A stretch of 64,000 bases of DNA from the NCBI RefSeq assembly GCF_000350225.1, contig NW_005178827.1:234320-298319 (forward strand), read 5' to 3'. Source of the DNA: Chondrus crispus (taxonomy: Eukaryota; Rhodophyta; Florideophyceae; Gigartinales; Gigartinaceae). The translations under genes and the position numbers were made by a program. The notes beneath the pieces were generated by a model, which was not told the DNA's origin, searched no databases, and saw nothing but the letters and a program-made list of their open reading frames with translations. Position 1 is the first letter of the stretch. Each line of letters starts with the position of its first letter. Of the stretch, positions 9,543 to 19,581 are shown in pieces.

Positions 9543-10364
9543 TCAAGAACGACGCGTGCGCTTAGCCGGCGGAGCCGCCGCGGCATCTTCGGGCGCGGGG
9601 CGCGAGGCCCCGACCGTAGCGGCAGGCATCGGCGGCGCCGCGAGACGTTGGCTGACGACCGCGAGGATGTCCTGCACGCCGCGGAGCTTCTCGTGATGCT
9701 CGATGCGCTCACGCTCCGCCGCGGTGGAGGCCTCTCGGAGCGCCGCGACGGTCGTCTCCAGCTGCTTGGCTTGGTGAATCCACTCGCGCGCCTGCAGCAG
9801 CGCCTGCTCAACCGACGAAGGAACTGTTGCCCCCTCGAAGGAGCAAGCGTACTGCAGGGCAGTGAACGCGGCCTCCTCACGGAGGCGCTCCGGGGAAGAC
9901 CGGCCGGGCGGTTGTGGAACGGGAGGAGGCGGCATCGGAACGGGACGATGATCGCCTTCGGTACCGGTCACCACGCTGATGTGTGGGGGGCTTGAGGTGG
10001 GGGCCGAAATTCCCACGACACCGGGGGGTTCTCTTAACCCCTTCGGCGAGTCGCTCTGGATCGAGGCCACGCGAGCGGACCCGCCGCGGGCCGGTACTGC
10101 GGTCTCGACGACGCTCCTCACCGCACCGGTTCCCGCATCGCGCGGCGGCGCGATATCGGCATCGGCAAGCAAGCCGCCCGTGTCACCCGCGTCGACCGTG
10201 TCGACTGCGCCGTCCACGTCGACCGCGACGGTCGCGTCCGCTGGACCGGGGGCCGCGCTGCCACCATCGGCACCGGTCTCTGCCTCGGCTCCGGCGGGCA
10301 TCGGTAGGGTACACCGCTGGTTCCAGCTGAACCACGCGAAGTCCGGCCGGCCGCTCCAATCCAT
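9543..10364 (-). CDS. Antisense ORF 2 in Gypsy A: acidic/coiled-coil protein with basic C-terminal tail
   Basis: A 273-residue frame opposite to gag-pol, in the same frame as the 555-residue ORF upstream; only TAG (10368-10370) and one codon separate them. It opens with an aromatic stretch (MDWSGRPDFAWFSWNQRC) that could continue the domain coded before the stop. An Ala/Asp-rich linker, a Pro-rich segment and a predicted coiled coil follow (EQALLQAREWIHQAKQLETT to RGVQDILAVVSQRLA). It ends in PPAKRTRRS, which resembles a nuclear localisation signal. I do not recognise a family. Antisense ORFs between pol and the 3' LTR are known from some plant Gypsy lineages, but no homology can be claimed. 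It may be the C-terminal part of one broken or read-through gene. Confidence 0.55.
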   Translation of the reverse strand: MDWSGRPDFAWFSWNQRCTLPMPAGAEAETGADGGSAAPGPADATVAVDVDGAVDTVDAGDTGGLLADADIAPPRDAGTGAVRSVVETAVPARGGSARVASIQSDSPKGLREPPGVVGISAPTSSPPHISVVTGTEGDHRPVPMPPPPVPQPPGRSSPERLREEAAFTALQYACSFEGATVPSSVEQALLQAREWIHQAKQLETTVAALREASTAAERERIEHHEKLRGVQDILAVVSQRLAAPPMPAATVGASRPAPEDAAAAPPAKRTRRS

Positions 10365-10367
10365 ACC

Positions 10368-12035
10368 CTAGGTGAAGGCCAACAGCTGCGTCGCGTACGC
10401 CGCGTCAAACGCCGTACCCTCGAGGATCTCCGCGATACCGACCGAGCGGATTAAATCGATGAGCCCCGCCGAGAGGCGGAAGAGCAGGCCGCGCTCACCG
10501 AACGGTTCCTCGCGCCGCGCGATCAGCCGCGGGTCGGGACACTTCGTGAAGAACGGCAGTCCCTCGCGAGCGGCGTGCAAGAAGCACAGGAAGGCCAAGA
10601 CCGCCCATTCGGAAAGCATGATCGCGTGCACCAAGACGCGCGTTCGCTCCGTTTCCGCGGATTCCGATCGGCCGAGCGGCAACCAATGCGCCGCCACGTA
10701 CGCCATGACGCTCGGCGTCGGTACGCACAGGTACTCCGGCGCCTCGAACGTCGACCAGTTCGGCGGGAGCGCGGGGTACAGGCCACGCCGCGCGGCGCTG
10801 GGCACCGAGAAAAACTCGGTGCTGTGCCACATGTGGAAGAAATGGTCCACCCGGCGCCAGCGCAGCCGACTCTCGCGCGCTGCGTCCTCACCCCACGGCG
10901 CTCGGTTCGCAACGCTGTACCAGCTGTCGAAAGGCCGCGGAAAGGCCACCAAGCGGACGTCGGGCGCGAGGCCCTCGTAGCGGCGATACCGACCGAAGAG
11001 GTTCAGCAGCGAGATGTGGTACTTTTCCTCGCCCTCGCAGCGGACGTAGAGCAAGTCACTGCCCGCCGCGGCCGGCGTCCGACACGGAGCGTGACGCCAC
11101 CGCGCCTTCCACGCGCCGGCGCGGTTCTTTTGCGCCACGGCACCGCGTCCGGACGGAGTCTTGATCGCGCGCACCATCGGAATGGCCGCGAACCTCGCCA
11201 CGTCCAGCAAGTTCCGCTGAACGTACTCCTCGACCGTAAGCGGAGGCTTGCGGCCCACAGCGCGTCGGCGTGCGCGCCGGCGGCGGTGGTCCATCGAGGA
11301 CCCGGGCCACAGCGACCGTATGGAACCAACGCCGCTGCGCAGCCAGCCTGGGGTACTCGGGGCGGTGAATACCCGCCCCAGCGACGTTGTCGCTCCCCGT
11401 CCGGCCGGCGCAAGCGCTACGCTACTCGACGGCGCCGGCGCCGCGTACGGCGCCTCGGAAGCGGCCCTCGTGAGCGCCGTACCCGCAGCGGGCAGCGGCG
11501 ACATGGGAGGCGGCGGCAGCTCCACGGGGAGCTCCGGGTCCGCCTCGACCATTCTTGGAGCCACGCCCACGAGGAGCAGCGGCGGGGACTGTGTTGCTTG
11601 GGCGCCCGGCGGTGGCGGAGCGACCGGTACGGGCGAATCAGTTGGCGCTTGCGCGGGCACCGCCACTCCAGGGGGCGGTTGCAGGCCGTCGCGAAGGCGT
11701 CGCCGCGGTTGGAAGGTGGGACCGACCGGCGTCGCTGCCGGAGCCCGAGGCGGGCTCAACGGCTGCCTGTACGCGCGCACAGCCGGCGTGTCGCGATGAC
11801 CGTCCATCGGTTGGTTGAAGAGCTGCTGTAGGGGAATGTCGTCGTCGCTGTCGGAGGAGGTTTCGGAGTTCGCAGGGGAGTGCTGGGGAAGAGTTGGGGG
11901 GTCAGTGTGGATCGCGTGGGGAGAATCGGAAGACGCGCTCTCCGAATCGGTCGAACTCGCGGCGTTATATACCGCCAGCTCGCTGACGAGCCAGGGGGCA
12001 TGATCGTCCACGCGGAGGGGCTTCTGTTCCCGCAT
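10368..12035 (-). CDS. Antisense ORF 1 in Gypsy A: 555-residue protein with Pro-rich N terminus and unknown globular domain
   Basis: Starts at 12035, 92 bp from the 3' LTR, and runs opposite to gag-pol. The first 245 residues are Ser/Asp- then Pro/Ala-rich and look disordered. A basic patch (HRRRRARRRAVGRK) comes before a compositionally normal domain with many aromatics (KYHISLLNLFGRYRRYEGL, FDSWYSVANRAPWGED, DHFFHMWHSTEFFSVP, PPNWSTFEAPEYLCVP) and hydrophobic helices. It ends at TAG 10368-10370, after which the same frame continues for 275 codons. No known domain is recognised. The local GC content is high and other frames are also open (a 418-codon + frame), so length alone is weak evidence; the protein-like composition is the main support. 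It would need its own promoter near the 3' LTR, or antisense transcription from it. Confidence 0.6.
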   Translation of the reverse strand: MREQKPLRVDDHAPWLVSELAVYNAASSTDSESASSDSPHAIHTDPPTLPQHSPANSETSSDSDDDIPLQQLFNQPMDGHRDTPAVRAYRQPLSPPRAPAATPVGPTFQPRRRLRDGLQPPPGVAVPAQAPTDSPVPVAPPPPGAQATQSPPLLLVGVAPRMVEADPELPVELPPPPMSPLPAAGTALTRAASEAPYAAPAPSSSVALAPAGRGATTSLGRVFTAPSTPGWLRSGVGSIRSLWPGSSMDHRRRRARRRAVGRKPPLTVEEYVQRNLLDVARFAAIPMVRAIKTPSGRGAVAQKNRAGAWKARWRHAPCRTPAAAGSDLLYVRCEGEEKYHISLLNLFGRYRRYEGLAPDVRLVAFPRPFDSWYSVANRAPWGEDAARESRLRWRRVDHFFHMWHSTEFFSVPSAARRGLYPALPPNWSTFEAPEYLCVPTPSVMAYVAAHWLPLGRSESAETERTRVLVHAIMLSEWAVLAFLCFLHAAREGLPFFTKCPDPRLIARREEPFGERGLLFRLSAGLIDLIRSVGIAEILEGTAFDAAYATQLLAFT

Positions 12036-12113
12036 CGTGCGCGATAGAAGGAAACGTCCGGAACGGACCCGCGCGCTCGAGTAGAGGGTCGCTACGGGGA
12101 CGTAGCGAAAGCT

Positions 12114-12126
12114 AAGGGGGGAGGTC
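12114..12126 (+). other. Polypurine tract of Gypsy A
   Basis: AAGGGGGGAGG followed by TC lies directly before the 3' LTR start (TGTAG at 12127), the expected plus-strand primer position. Confidence 0.8.
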
Positions 12127-12797
12127 TGTAGTATAATGACCGGCGCGAGCGCGCGGAGGTCATCGGACGGCCGTATACGGTATACACGTGGGCGGCTGTG
12201 CCCACGTGTAGCGAGCGCGCGCGCATGCCGAGCGGTCGTAATCTGGCGTACGTGTACAGTAGTGCACGTGTCGTCCGAGCGGTACTCTACGCGTGTTACG
12301 CGTGCGCGTTAGCACACGTGTCGTCCGTGCGGTAGTCTGTAAGCAACACGCGTGTACAGTAGTGCACACGTGTAGTAGCAGCGTCCGTGCCATAGTAGCA
12401 ATTATGGCGCTAGTTTTTTAATTGTGTACAGTACCCGGCACGCACTAGGCGGCAGGTACTGTACTACTGTACTGGGACAGGTGTCCGAGGCGTCCCCCTG
12501 CGGGGTTAAGACCTGGCACCCGTCCCCACCAGTAAACGGGGGCAAGCTCGCCCCCGTCCCTTTTGCGCCTACGTACGTCCGTTTTCGGTTGTCTGTCGCG
12601 CGCGCTGGCTTCTAACCCGTTACCGGTCGCTCCCGTTCACGCACCACGGGGCGACTGCGCGTAACCGGCCAGTGAGCCACTCCCTTTTCGCGAGCTCGTC
12701 CGATCGGTTCAATTGGCGCGTCGCGTCCGCGCCGCGTGCTCCCTCACTGAAGCCTCCGCCTCTCACCCAACCCAGGGCGGAGAGGAGTTATCCCACA
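12127..12797 (+). repeat. 3' LTR of Gypsy A
   Basis: 671 bp, TGTAGTATAATGACC to GAGTTATCCCACA. It is near-identical to 1363-1982 apart from an extra stretch around 12263-12315 and point differences. It is followed at once by Copia-type internal sequence instead of the AACAT that flanks the left LTR. Confidence 0.92.
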
Positions 12798-12915
12798 CCA
12801 CACACACCACTGCCACCCGATCCGCGGCATAAGACCATCCATCCCCACTGCGATAAACCCGAGCACACTAACAAACGACTATTTTCCCAAACCCCGCGCA
12901 CGCGAAACAAACAAA

Positions 12916-13838
12916 ATGAACGATCAACCCAACTCGTCACAAGGACCCCTGCCCGCCTCAACAGCGGCAACTACACCTATTGGTATGACGCCCTCGAAAT
13001 TTTTGCTTGCACAATCAACGCGGCACAACAACTGACAGCCGCAGCCAGCACAAGCAACAAACAGGCAGCCGACGAGGACAACCAAAGGAAAACAGATAAA
13101 ATCAGGAAAGCGATCATGCAAAGCATATCCAAAGAAGTCGTTAAAATGCTCCCACTCCACATCCTCCGATATGACACAAGTACAATATGTCACATCATAC
13201 GGAACACGGTCAACACGTCCACAACAGAGAGTCACAAACTCCTCGATGCTGAGGCCAGAAACCTCACGTACGAACCAGGACAAGACCCCAGAGACTACGT
13301 CGACAAGCATCGCGAACTAAGATATCGCATGCAAGTAGCACAGTACCCGAACATGAACGCAGAACCTGCAACTGTTCGGTACATGATCCAAGGGCTTGTT
13401 AAGCACCCAGACATGGGCCAGCTATCCATGATCATGGCCGGGAACCCCGCACTAACGATCAACGCATTCACAAACCATGTCCAACAAGTGCAGATCATGC
13501 AATCTCAGATCCAGGCACAGGCCATAAGCCCAACGCAAAGCGACACAGACGAAGCACCTGACCCTCTGAACGAGTTGCAAGCCAGGCTAACAGCCCTCCA
13601 GACCCACATGCCTCACACCGGCGACACGTCTGAAGGTAAGAACAGTTACATACTAGACTCCGGTGCAAACCCTACCCATACGGCCACACCCCACGCGCGT
13701 ATGAGACCCAGCACTGGGACACTAACCACTACTGCCACCGGCCACCGCGCCCCTATCACGCACAAGGGAAACATCACCATCCAACAGAAGAATAATCGAA
13801 TCACGATACCGGCGGTACTCACCCCGGAGATTCAATAA
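12916..13838 (+). pseudogene. Copia relic: Gag and protease region
   Basis: A likely original ATG at 12916 (MNDQPNSSQG) loses frame near 12957, and Gag continues in another frame (SGNYTYWYDALEIF onward, then long helical Gag sequence to about 13600). The protease motif ILDSGANPTH is at about 13648. The frame stops at TAA 13836-13838, after which the same frame continues with pre-integrase sequence, so this is a premature stop in a gag-pol fusion. No zinc knuckle is seen between Gag and protease. The copy cannot make an intact product. Confidence 0.75.
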
Positions 13839-15004
13839 AACCTTCTCTCAGTCCATGATCTGACCGCACATGGACAAGTCACGTTCTCAAGAAACAAAGC
13901 CACGCTCCACGACTCGATCAAGCTGCCAACTCCAAAAATCACAGCACGCTTCCACAACGGGCAATACCGCCTCACACCGGATGCGACAGCCAAAGGAGCG
14001 CGCACTTACCACCGTAAAAACCAATCCACAAAACCACGTCTTGCAGGACAGCAGCCCAAACCCACACCAACACCGCAGACCGCAACACGCGCCAACGACG
14101 AACTCACGCTCAACACAACGCGACACAACACGTCCAACCTGCGGAACGCCAAAGCGCCACCAACCGGAACAAGCAGACAAACTCCAGCGCAGCAACAAAT
14201 GCATGAATGGCATCTCAAATTAAATCATGCCAACCCCCATACCATAGCGCTGATGTCAAAACATCAACTGCTCCCAGGCATTCCCCACGGGCTCCCCAAC
14301 AAAAGCACCACAATGACATGTAGTGGATGCATCGATGGAAAAACGGCCACCAGACCCCACCGCAGGACAGAGCACAAGGCCGGCAAAGGCCAAAGCCTAT
14401 CCTCAGACGTATGCGGTCCAATAAAACCCACGTCGAACCGCAACGCAAACTACTTCATCACTGTAATAGACATGCGCCACGGTGCATATGGGTATACTGC
14501 ATCAACAATAGATCGCAGGTGCCCACGACAATAATCAACGCCATCGACCACGTAGCAGCATCCAACGGCCAACAACTCCACCTACTAGTCACCGACAACG
14601 CCAAGAAATACCGGGCCAAACAAGTCCAAGAGCAACTGCGTGGCAGGGGCATCACCTACTGCGCCACAACCCCTTACACCGCGCAAGAAAACGCTCTGGC
14701 AGAGCGCATAAATCGCACACTCATAGAAAACGTCAGAGCCACACTGTCACACAGCCAACTCCACGCTGTGCACTGGCAGGATGCGTTGCATTATGCAGTA
14801 TTCAAATATAACATCACGTACCACCACACAATCCAAAGCATACCACATACAGAGTGGTACAACGCCAAACCCAAACTCGCAAAAGTGCTAACATTCGGAC
14901 AGCTCGGATTTACACCCATCCTAAAGCCTCACCTCCCCAAACTCCACAAAAAGCGAAACAAATCAGGTATATGTATGGACTCAGTGAGACACACAAATGT
15001 GTGA
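13839..15004 (+). pseudogene. Copia relic: GAG-pre-integrase and integrase region
   Basis: After the TAA at 13836 the same frame encodes the pre-integrase zinc region (HEWHLKLNHANP, then CSGCIDGK) and the first integrase acid (SSDVCGPI, with FITVIDM). The frame breaks near 14510-14534. In the next frame the second acid and Glu follow: HLLVTDNAKKY and QENALAERINRTL, then HWQDALHYAVFKYN. That frame stops at 15004, and a third continues towards RT. The catalytic residues are recognisable but the reading frame is broken at least twice. Confidence 0.75.
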
Positions 15005-16620
15005 AAAACATCCAGACAAGGCAATACACAAAAATCCGAGCGAGCAACTTCAAGCCATACCAACGCCATCGGGACCCATGCATGACCAGAAATGTCGTAT
15101 ACAGTGCACACAAGAAACTCAATCGCAAAAAGTTTGCACGACCGATCCCCACCACGATCGACCACACCACGACCGCCCTCAACACGACCCGGCAAGAAAG
15201 AAAATTCCCGGACGCTCACAAATGGAAAAGGGCACACAATGACGAGCTCGATCAACTCGACAAAATGTCCGCCATCGACTGGACCTCCACACCACCCCCC
15301 GGCGACCGAAAAAAAATTCTCCCAACAACGATGACGTACCGATACAAACACAACGTCACTCCGGACCACGTTACACGCAAAGCGAGATGTTCCATCCGCG
15401 GAGACCACATGCGTCCGCACATATACTACGACCCAGATCGGACAGCCACGTATATGGCAGATCGTACCACGATCCGATCCCTTTTTGCGATTGCAGCATC
15501 CATGAACATGGTCGTTGAGCATTTTGACATAGCAGGCGCCTACCTCCACGAAAACTATAGACACAACAAAAAGGTCTTCTTGTGGAAACCCGCACGCTTC
15601 GACGGTACATACAAACACAAACCCCGTCACGGCGAACTCAAGGGCAATGTATATGGTACACCAGCAGCATCCAAAATATACAGCACAGAACTGCATACCC
15701 ACTTCAAAAACATGGGTACACGCAGCTGCGGTCGGACACATCGCTGTTCATGAAAAAGGACAGAGGATACACCATCCTCGTAGGCATCAGAATGGAAGAT
15801 TTCCTACCCGTCGCAACCCACAGCACCCTGATCGACGACCTATACAACGTGCTCACAGCCAAATACAAGGTCAAACGGCTTGGACGACCCGACAAATATT
15901 TGAACTGGACCATACAGTACTCAAAAGCCGGCATACACCTCGCCGAACCGCAACATGTCGACAGTGTCGTGAAGATGCTCACAAAGACCCAATGCAACCC
16001 CAAAAGCACACCGTACCGGGATGGTGTCAAAGGCGACACACCAAACCCCACAGAAACCACACGCGAAGATATAGCGGTAATATACGGCAAAGCAGTCAGA
16101 GAAATTCGGTACATCGCCGACAGTACAAAACCAGATATCGCGTACGCAGCCACCACCCTCGCACGAGCCCTAAAGGAGCCGATGCAACGACACTGGAAAC
16201 TCCTCTTGAGACTCGCACAATACCTCCACACCATGAGGACTCAAGACATACTCATGACCAGAGGCAACCGCCGCAACGTCACCATTCAAGCCTATTCAGA
16301 CGCAGATTTTGCGAACGACGAAACCTCGCGCAAGTCAGTATCAGGAATGGTCACACTCCTCGATGGCTCCCCCGTTCAATGAATTGCACGTCAACAACCC
16401 ATTGTTGCAAAGAGCACGTGTGAAGCCGAGTATATAGCACCGGCAGAAACAACGACGCTGACACTGTGGCTCACTAACATGCTAAAAGAAACCAACCTCA
16501 ACACAAGCCAACCCACACTGTACATAGACAACACAGCGGCAGCACAGATGGCCAAAAAAGACAGGAGCCACAAGACGCCGCAAATGTATCGACATACGAT
16601 ATCATTTCCTCCATGAAACA
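14914..16620 (+). pseudogene. Copia relic: reverse transcriptase and RNase H region
   Basis: One frame (to 15753) carries HKWKRAHNDELDQL, FDIAGAYLHENYRH and GELKGNVYGTPAASK. A second frame (to 16382) carries the region of the catalytic motif, where the second half reads MEDFL; the Copia element at 61544 has MDDFL, so a catalytic Asp is replaced by Glu. It goes on to YLNWTIQYS and IRYIADSTKPDIAYA. TGA at 16380-16382 sits where Copia proteins usually have Trp. RNase H sequence continues past it (STCEAEYIAPAETT, LYIDNTAAAQMAKK) before further decay. This copy is clearly inactive. Confidence 0.78.
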
Positions 16621-16776
16621 GCGCAAACAGGCAAAATCAAGGTAACGCGCATACCCACAGAAGAACAAAAAGCGGACATATTCACTAAACCGCTCAAGAC
16701 GATGCTCTATACAAAACAAAAACAAAGCATCCAAATACAACCCCCCCACACAGAGCAGACCTCGCGTCGGGGGGAG

Positions 16777-17024
16777 TGTGGATCCACCCAGAACCCAGAA
16801 GGACGCTCGGCCTGCCTGAGCCTCTGCGGTTTCACCCAGATAAGACAGCACCCCAATAGGGCACTGCCAATAGGGCGGCTCGTAGTCAGAACCAAATAAA
16901 GCTGCCGTCACCTCCGCCCCAACAGTGGTCGGAGGCATCGGACTCTTTCTGGCACCACACACAGACCACCTGATCAGACACTGACTGAAGTTCTTTGTAC
17001 CTTCGAAGGTACTGTACTTCCACA
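16777..17024 (+). repeat. 3' LTR of the Copia relic
   Basis: Begins TGTGGATCC directly after the purine tract GGGGGGAG and ends TTCCACA, giving the short TGTGGA/TCCACA inverted ends typical of LTRs (248 bp). The right end is set only by this terminal symmetry, since no second LTR is present to compare. Confidence 0.6.
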
Positions 17025-17388
17025 CTGCTCGGTGAATTCAGAGTAGGTACAGTACACTGAAGCGTACATCCAGCAAGGTCCAGCAATCCCAGACATCACA
17101 GGTTTGCATCACATTACAGGCCTTGGTTCATTTTCTGCACAAAAAAACATATTTCTTGATTATTGAGGGTTCGAATCAGCTGAACAAAATTCTGAAATGA
17201 CGAAATCCTCAAACTTTGCCGAAGGTTCTGTTTTTCACAAAACCCACAGTGAAAAGTTTCTCCCCTTTATTAAGCCAGAGGCGACATAGTTTCATTCTCG
17301 GTCTCCCGTCGTGACTCACTCAGGCTAAGGATCGGATAAGAACCCTCTTTATTGTGTCTAGGTTTTTTCGTTCACAGACGAACACATC

Positions 17389-18207
17389 ATGGCTTCCGTC
17401 GTATGGATGGCAGTGTTCATTCTGCTCATGATCGAGCTTTTCATCACCGGGCTTTTGGTTTTGCCCCTTCCCCGCCTCATCCGCAGATTCATTGCGAAAA
17501 AGATTTTCACATACGATCTTGCGAAGCGTGTGCGCTTCTTATCGAATTTTATCATCTTAGGTCTGGTGTTGGCCGTGTCTGATGCAATCACCACTTTGCG
17601 TCGCCTCGAACAAAAGTTGGACATGAGTAGTGAAGGTGTGAAGCAGCACACGGGCGAAGCCAGAACTGGATACATTGAAGTTAGCATGGACAAGCAACGC
17701 AAGTTCAGGGCAGAGAGAAATGTACGTTTGCGAGCTCCGTTTGAACTGATGAGGTCTACCTGTGGAAACAAATCTTCATTATCTAACAATGTTCTTTCTT
17801 CATTTACTCGGAATTCTGCTGTCCGGGAATCGGCGGGGATCATGTCACTGACATGACACACAGAGCAAGTAGTGAGACACCGTTCATGAAAGACACGCCT
17901 GTTCCACAGCGACAGTATAACTGACTAACGATCTTCTCTTGTTTGTGAATTTATTATCACAGTGTACCTTGCTGGTTTCGCACTCACGTTGATGTTTGTC
18001 ATCGCCCGGATTGTCGAACTGATGCAGCAGAATACGGAGCATGAAGACGAAAAAGAGACATTGTCACAGAGACTCAAGGACATCGGCGATTCCGCCGAGA
18101 AGAAACTGGGTGGGCCGATCACCGACATCTCAACCGCGACGGAAAGTGAATCGACGCTCCGAAAGCGCAGCGGCACAGCTACGGAAAATGCGGACAAAAG
18201 GGATTAG
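17389..18207 (+). CDS. BAP31/BAP29-like ER membrane protein (two exons)
   Basis: Exons 17389-17725 and 17963-18207 are joined over a 237-bp GT-AG intron with a CTAAC branch-like site, giving 193 residues. The N-terminal half has the BAP31 plan: a hydrophobic helix (VVWMAVFILLMIELFITGLL), a loop, a second helix (FLSNFIILGLVLAVSDAI), then Lys/Arg-rich sequence ending FRAERN. Exon 2 supplies the third helix (LYLAGFALTLMFVIARIVEL, where animals have RNLYIAGF) and a coiled coil. In animals and yeast these proteins handle ER export and quality control of membrane proteins. No C-terminal KKXX signal is visible (ends ENADKRD). The donor at 17726 was chosen because the stronger-looking GTACGT at 17722 would leave exon 2 out of frame. 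Without splicing the first ORF runs on to 17856. Confidence 0.85.
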
Positions 18208-18285
18208 AGGTGTTGTCCGTCACTAGACTAATAGGGCGATGGTTGCTGTAACTGTATTGAATGGAAACAGGAATAATTCCGTACA

Positions 18286-19022
18286 CTACTTGCGTCGTTG
18301 ATGTAAACCAGCACCACTAACGTGCCACGACGGCGGATCCTGCCTGCGTTCTTCTGGCCGTACGACTGGCTGTGTAGTGTAAATGTGGGAAGGATCCTGG
18401 GGATCAACAAATGCGTCATTCTGATCAGGGAAGAATTGGGCTGGTGGCGGCGCAGACTCGTTCACGGCGACGGGCGGTGCTTGCTGCTGCGTCTGTTGCG
18501 TTTGGGCAAGTTGTTGGCGTGTGGCTCCTAGGACGTTGTTGAATATGGGGAGGAAGGTGTTGACGCCACCTTCTGCAAAGTTGATGCGGATGGACAAGTC
18601 GCCGGAAAAGGGCTGCTCGTCGTAGTACATGATGCCCGCAGTGAGGTTGATGCAGCCGAAGATGGGCTGGTTGAGCCTCTCGTCGTAGATGCCGCGGAAG
18701 GGCATCTCGAAAGTGGCGGCGCCGGCCTTCTGCTGGTCTTGTTGGCGGATCATAAAAACCATGCTGTGGTGCGGGCAGGGAATTTGTAAGCCGAAGTTCA
18801 CACGCGGGAAACTGTGCAAGGCAGGGAGCGGTTTAGTGGTGATAAGTGCGAAACGAACCGCAAGTTGGTCATGAAGAGGCGACCTTTGAGACGCTTTGCT
18901 GTGCGCGCGGAGTCGCGGAAAGAGACCTCGGTCTTGTCGCGGGTGAGGAGGAAGACCTCGCCCATGAACGGCAGCGGGAAGGGGCCTTCGGGACCGGTGG
19001 TAAGGGGAATATTGACGGCCAT
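18286..19022 (-). CDS. WBP2-like GRAM-domain protein (two exons)
   Basis: Exons 19022-18859 and 18763-18286 join over a 95-bp intron, giving 213 residues. The join restores the GRAM-like core: VSFRDSARTAKRLKGRLFMT, then NLRMVFMI, FEMPFRGIYDERLNQPIFG and GDLSIRINFAEGG. This parallels the WBP2 core (TVYLTPYRVIFL ... MPF ... IKQPVFG). WBP2 proteins are cytoplasmic/nuclear adaptors. The tail is Gln/Pro-rich, but the PPxY motifs that bind WW domains in animal WBP2 are not seen, so a WW partner is uncertain. The start MAVNIPLTTG fits the family. The gene diverges from the methyltransferase gene at 19582 across 559 bp that could serve as a shared promoter. Confidence 0.8.
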
Positions 19023-19581
19023 TTCGTGTAGTTTGGTACGTTGCCTCAGCAGAACGGGTCAAGGAAGGAGATGCTGGAAGTGACACACCGGGGGGTTTCC
19101 GATGGCACTAATGTTTTGAACAACAAGACAAGGGGGGACAAACCGGAGCATTGAGAGAGCATATTGGTAGGGGCCAGCAATGTATTTTGCACTGTCGGGG
19201 TCGTGTACTGTAATTGGTCTCCAAGTTTGGTTCAGGTTGAAGTTCTCTCCGAATCTGATTCGCTGGAAATTAAATTTCGTTCATCCCGGATGGCGTGTGT
19301 GAGAGGCGTCATCAAACTGTAAACATACAGATGTAAGGACACTTCCTTAATAGGCACAGCACACGTGTGTTCTATTGTACTGAGCTGTACTCACTGGTCA
19401 CTCTCAAGGCAGCTGAGATCAAGCGAGGTGCTCCTGGACATGACACGGATCTGTAAGATCGGGTTTCCCATCGTCACTCGAGACCCGTCTAGAGTGTTGT
19501 AACCAACTTGCTGCGCTCTTCACGAGGGAGCAGTCCATCAGGCGTCCCGCGATTTCGTTCAACACCCTCGTCCCGCCCGCC

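Larger units (their letters stand above)
1363..12797 (+). mobile_element. Gypsy (Ty3-like chromovirus) LTR retrotransposon A with antisense ORFs
   Basis: An 11.4 kb element bounded by LTRs that begin TGTAG and end CCCACA (1363-1982 and 12127-12797). Order: LTR, PBS, gag, pol (protease, RT, RNase H, integrase, chromodomain), about 2.7 kb holding two ORFs on the opposite strand, polypurine tract, LTR. Pol has one frameshift near 7070. The left flank is AACAT; the right flank is Copia sequence, so no target duplication is found and the right end has been rearranged. Gag and Pol are clearly homologous to element B at 34588-49956. Confidence 0.93.
12798..17024 (+). mobile_element. Decayed Copia (Ty1-like) retrotransposon relic
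   Basis: Internal Copia sequence in the Copia order gag, protease, integrase, RT, RNase H, with multiple stops and frame changes, ending in a polypurine tract (16767-16776) and a short 3' LTR (16777-17024, TGTGGA...TCCACA). No 5' LTR or PBS is present: the Gypsy A LTR abuts the leader at 12797/12798. It is not the same copy type as the Copia element at 61313-64000, though both share the domain plan. Confidence 0.85.

Noticed and set aside
10575..11831. A 418-codon + strand frame between Gypsy A pol and the 3' LTR
   Set aside because: Very rich in Arg with repetitive low-complexity sequence; it is the complement of the more protein-like antisense ORF in GC-rich DNA.
17168..17180. GGTTCGAATCA, similar to a tRNA B box
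   Set aside because: No A box, acceptor stem or cloverleaf can be drawn around it.
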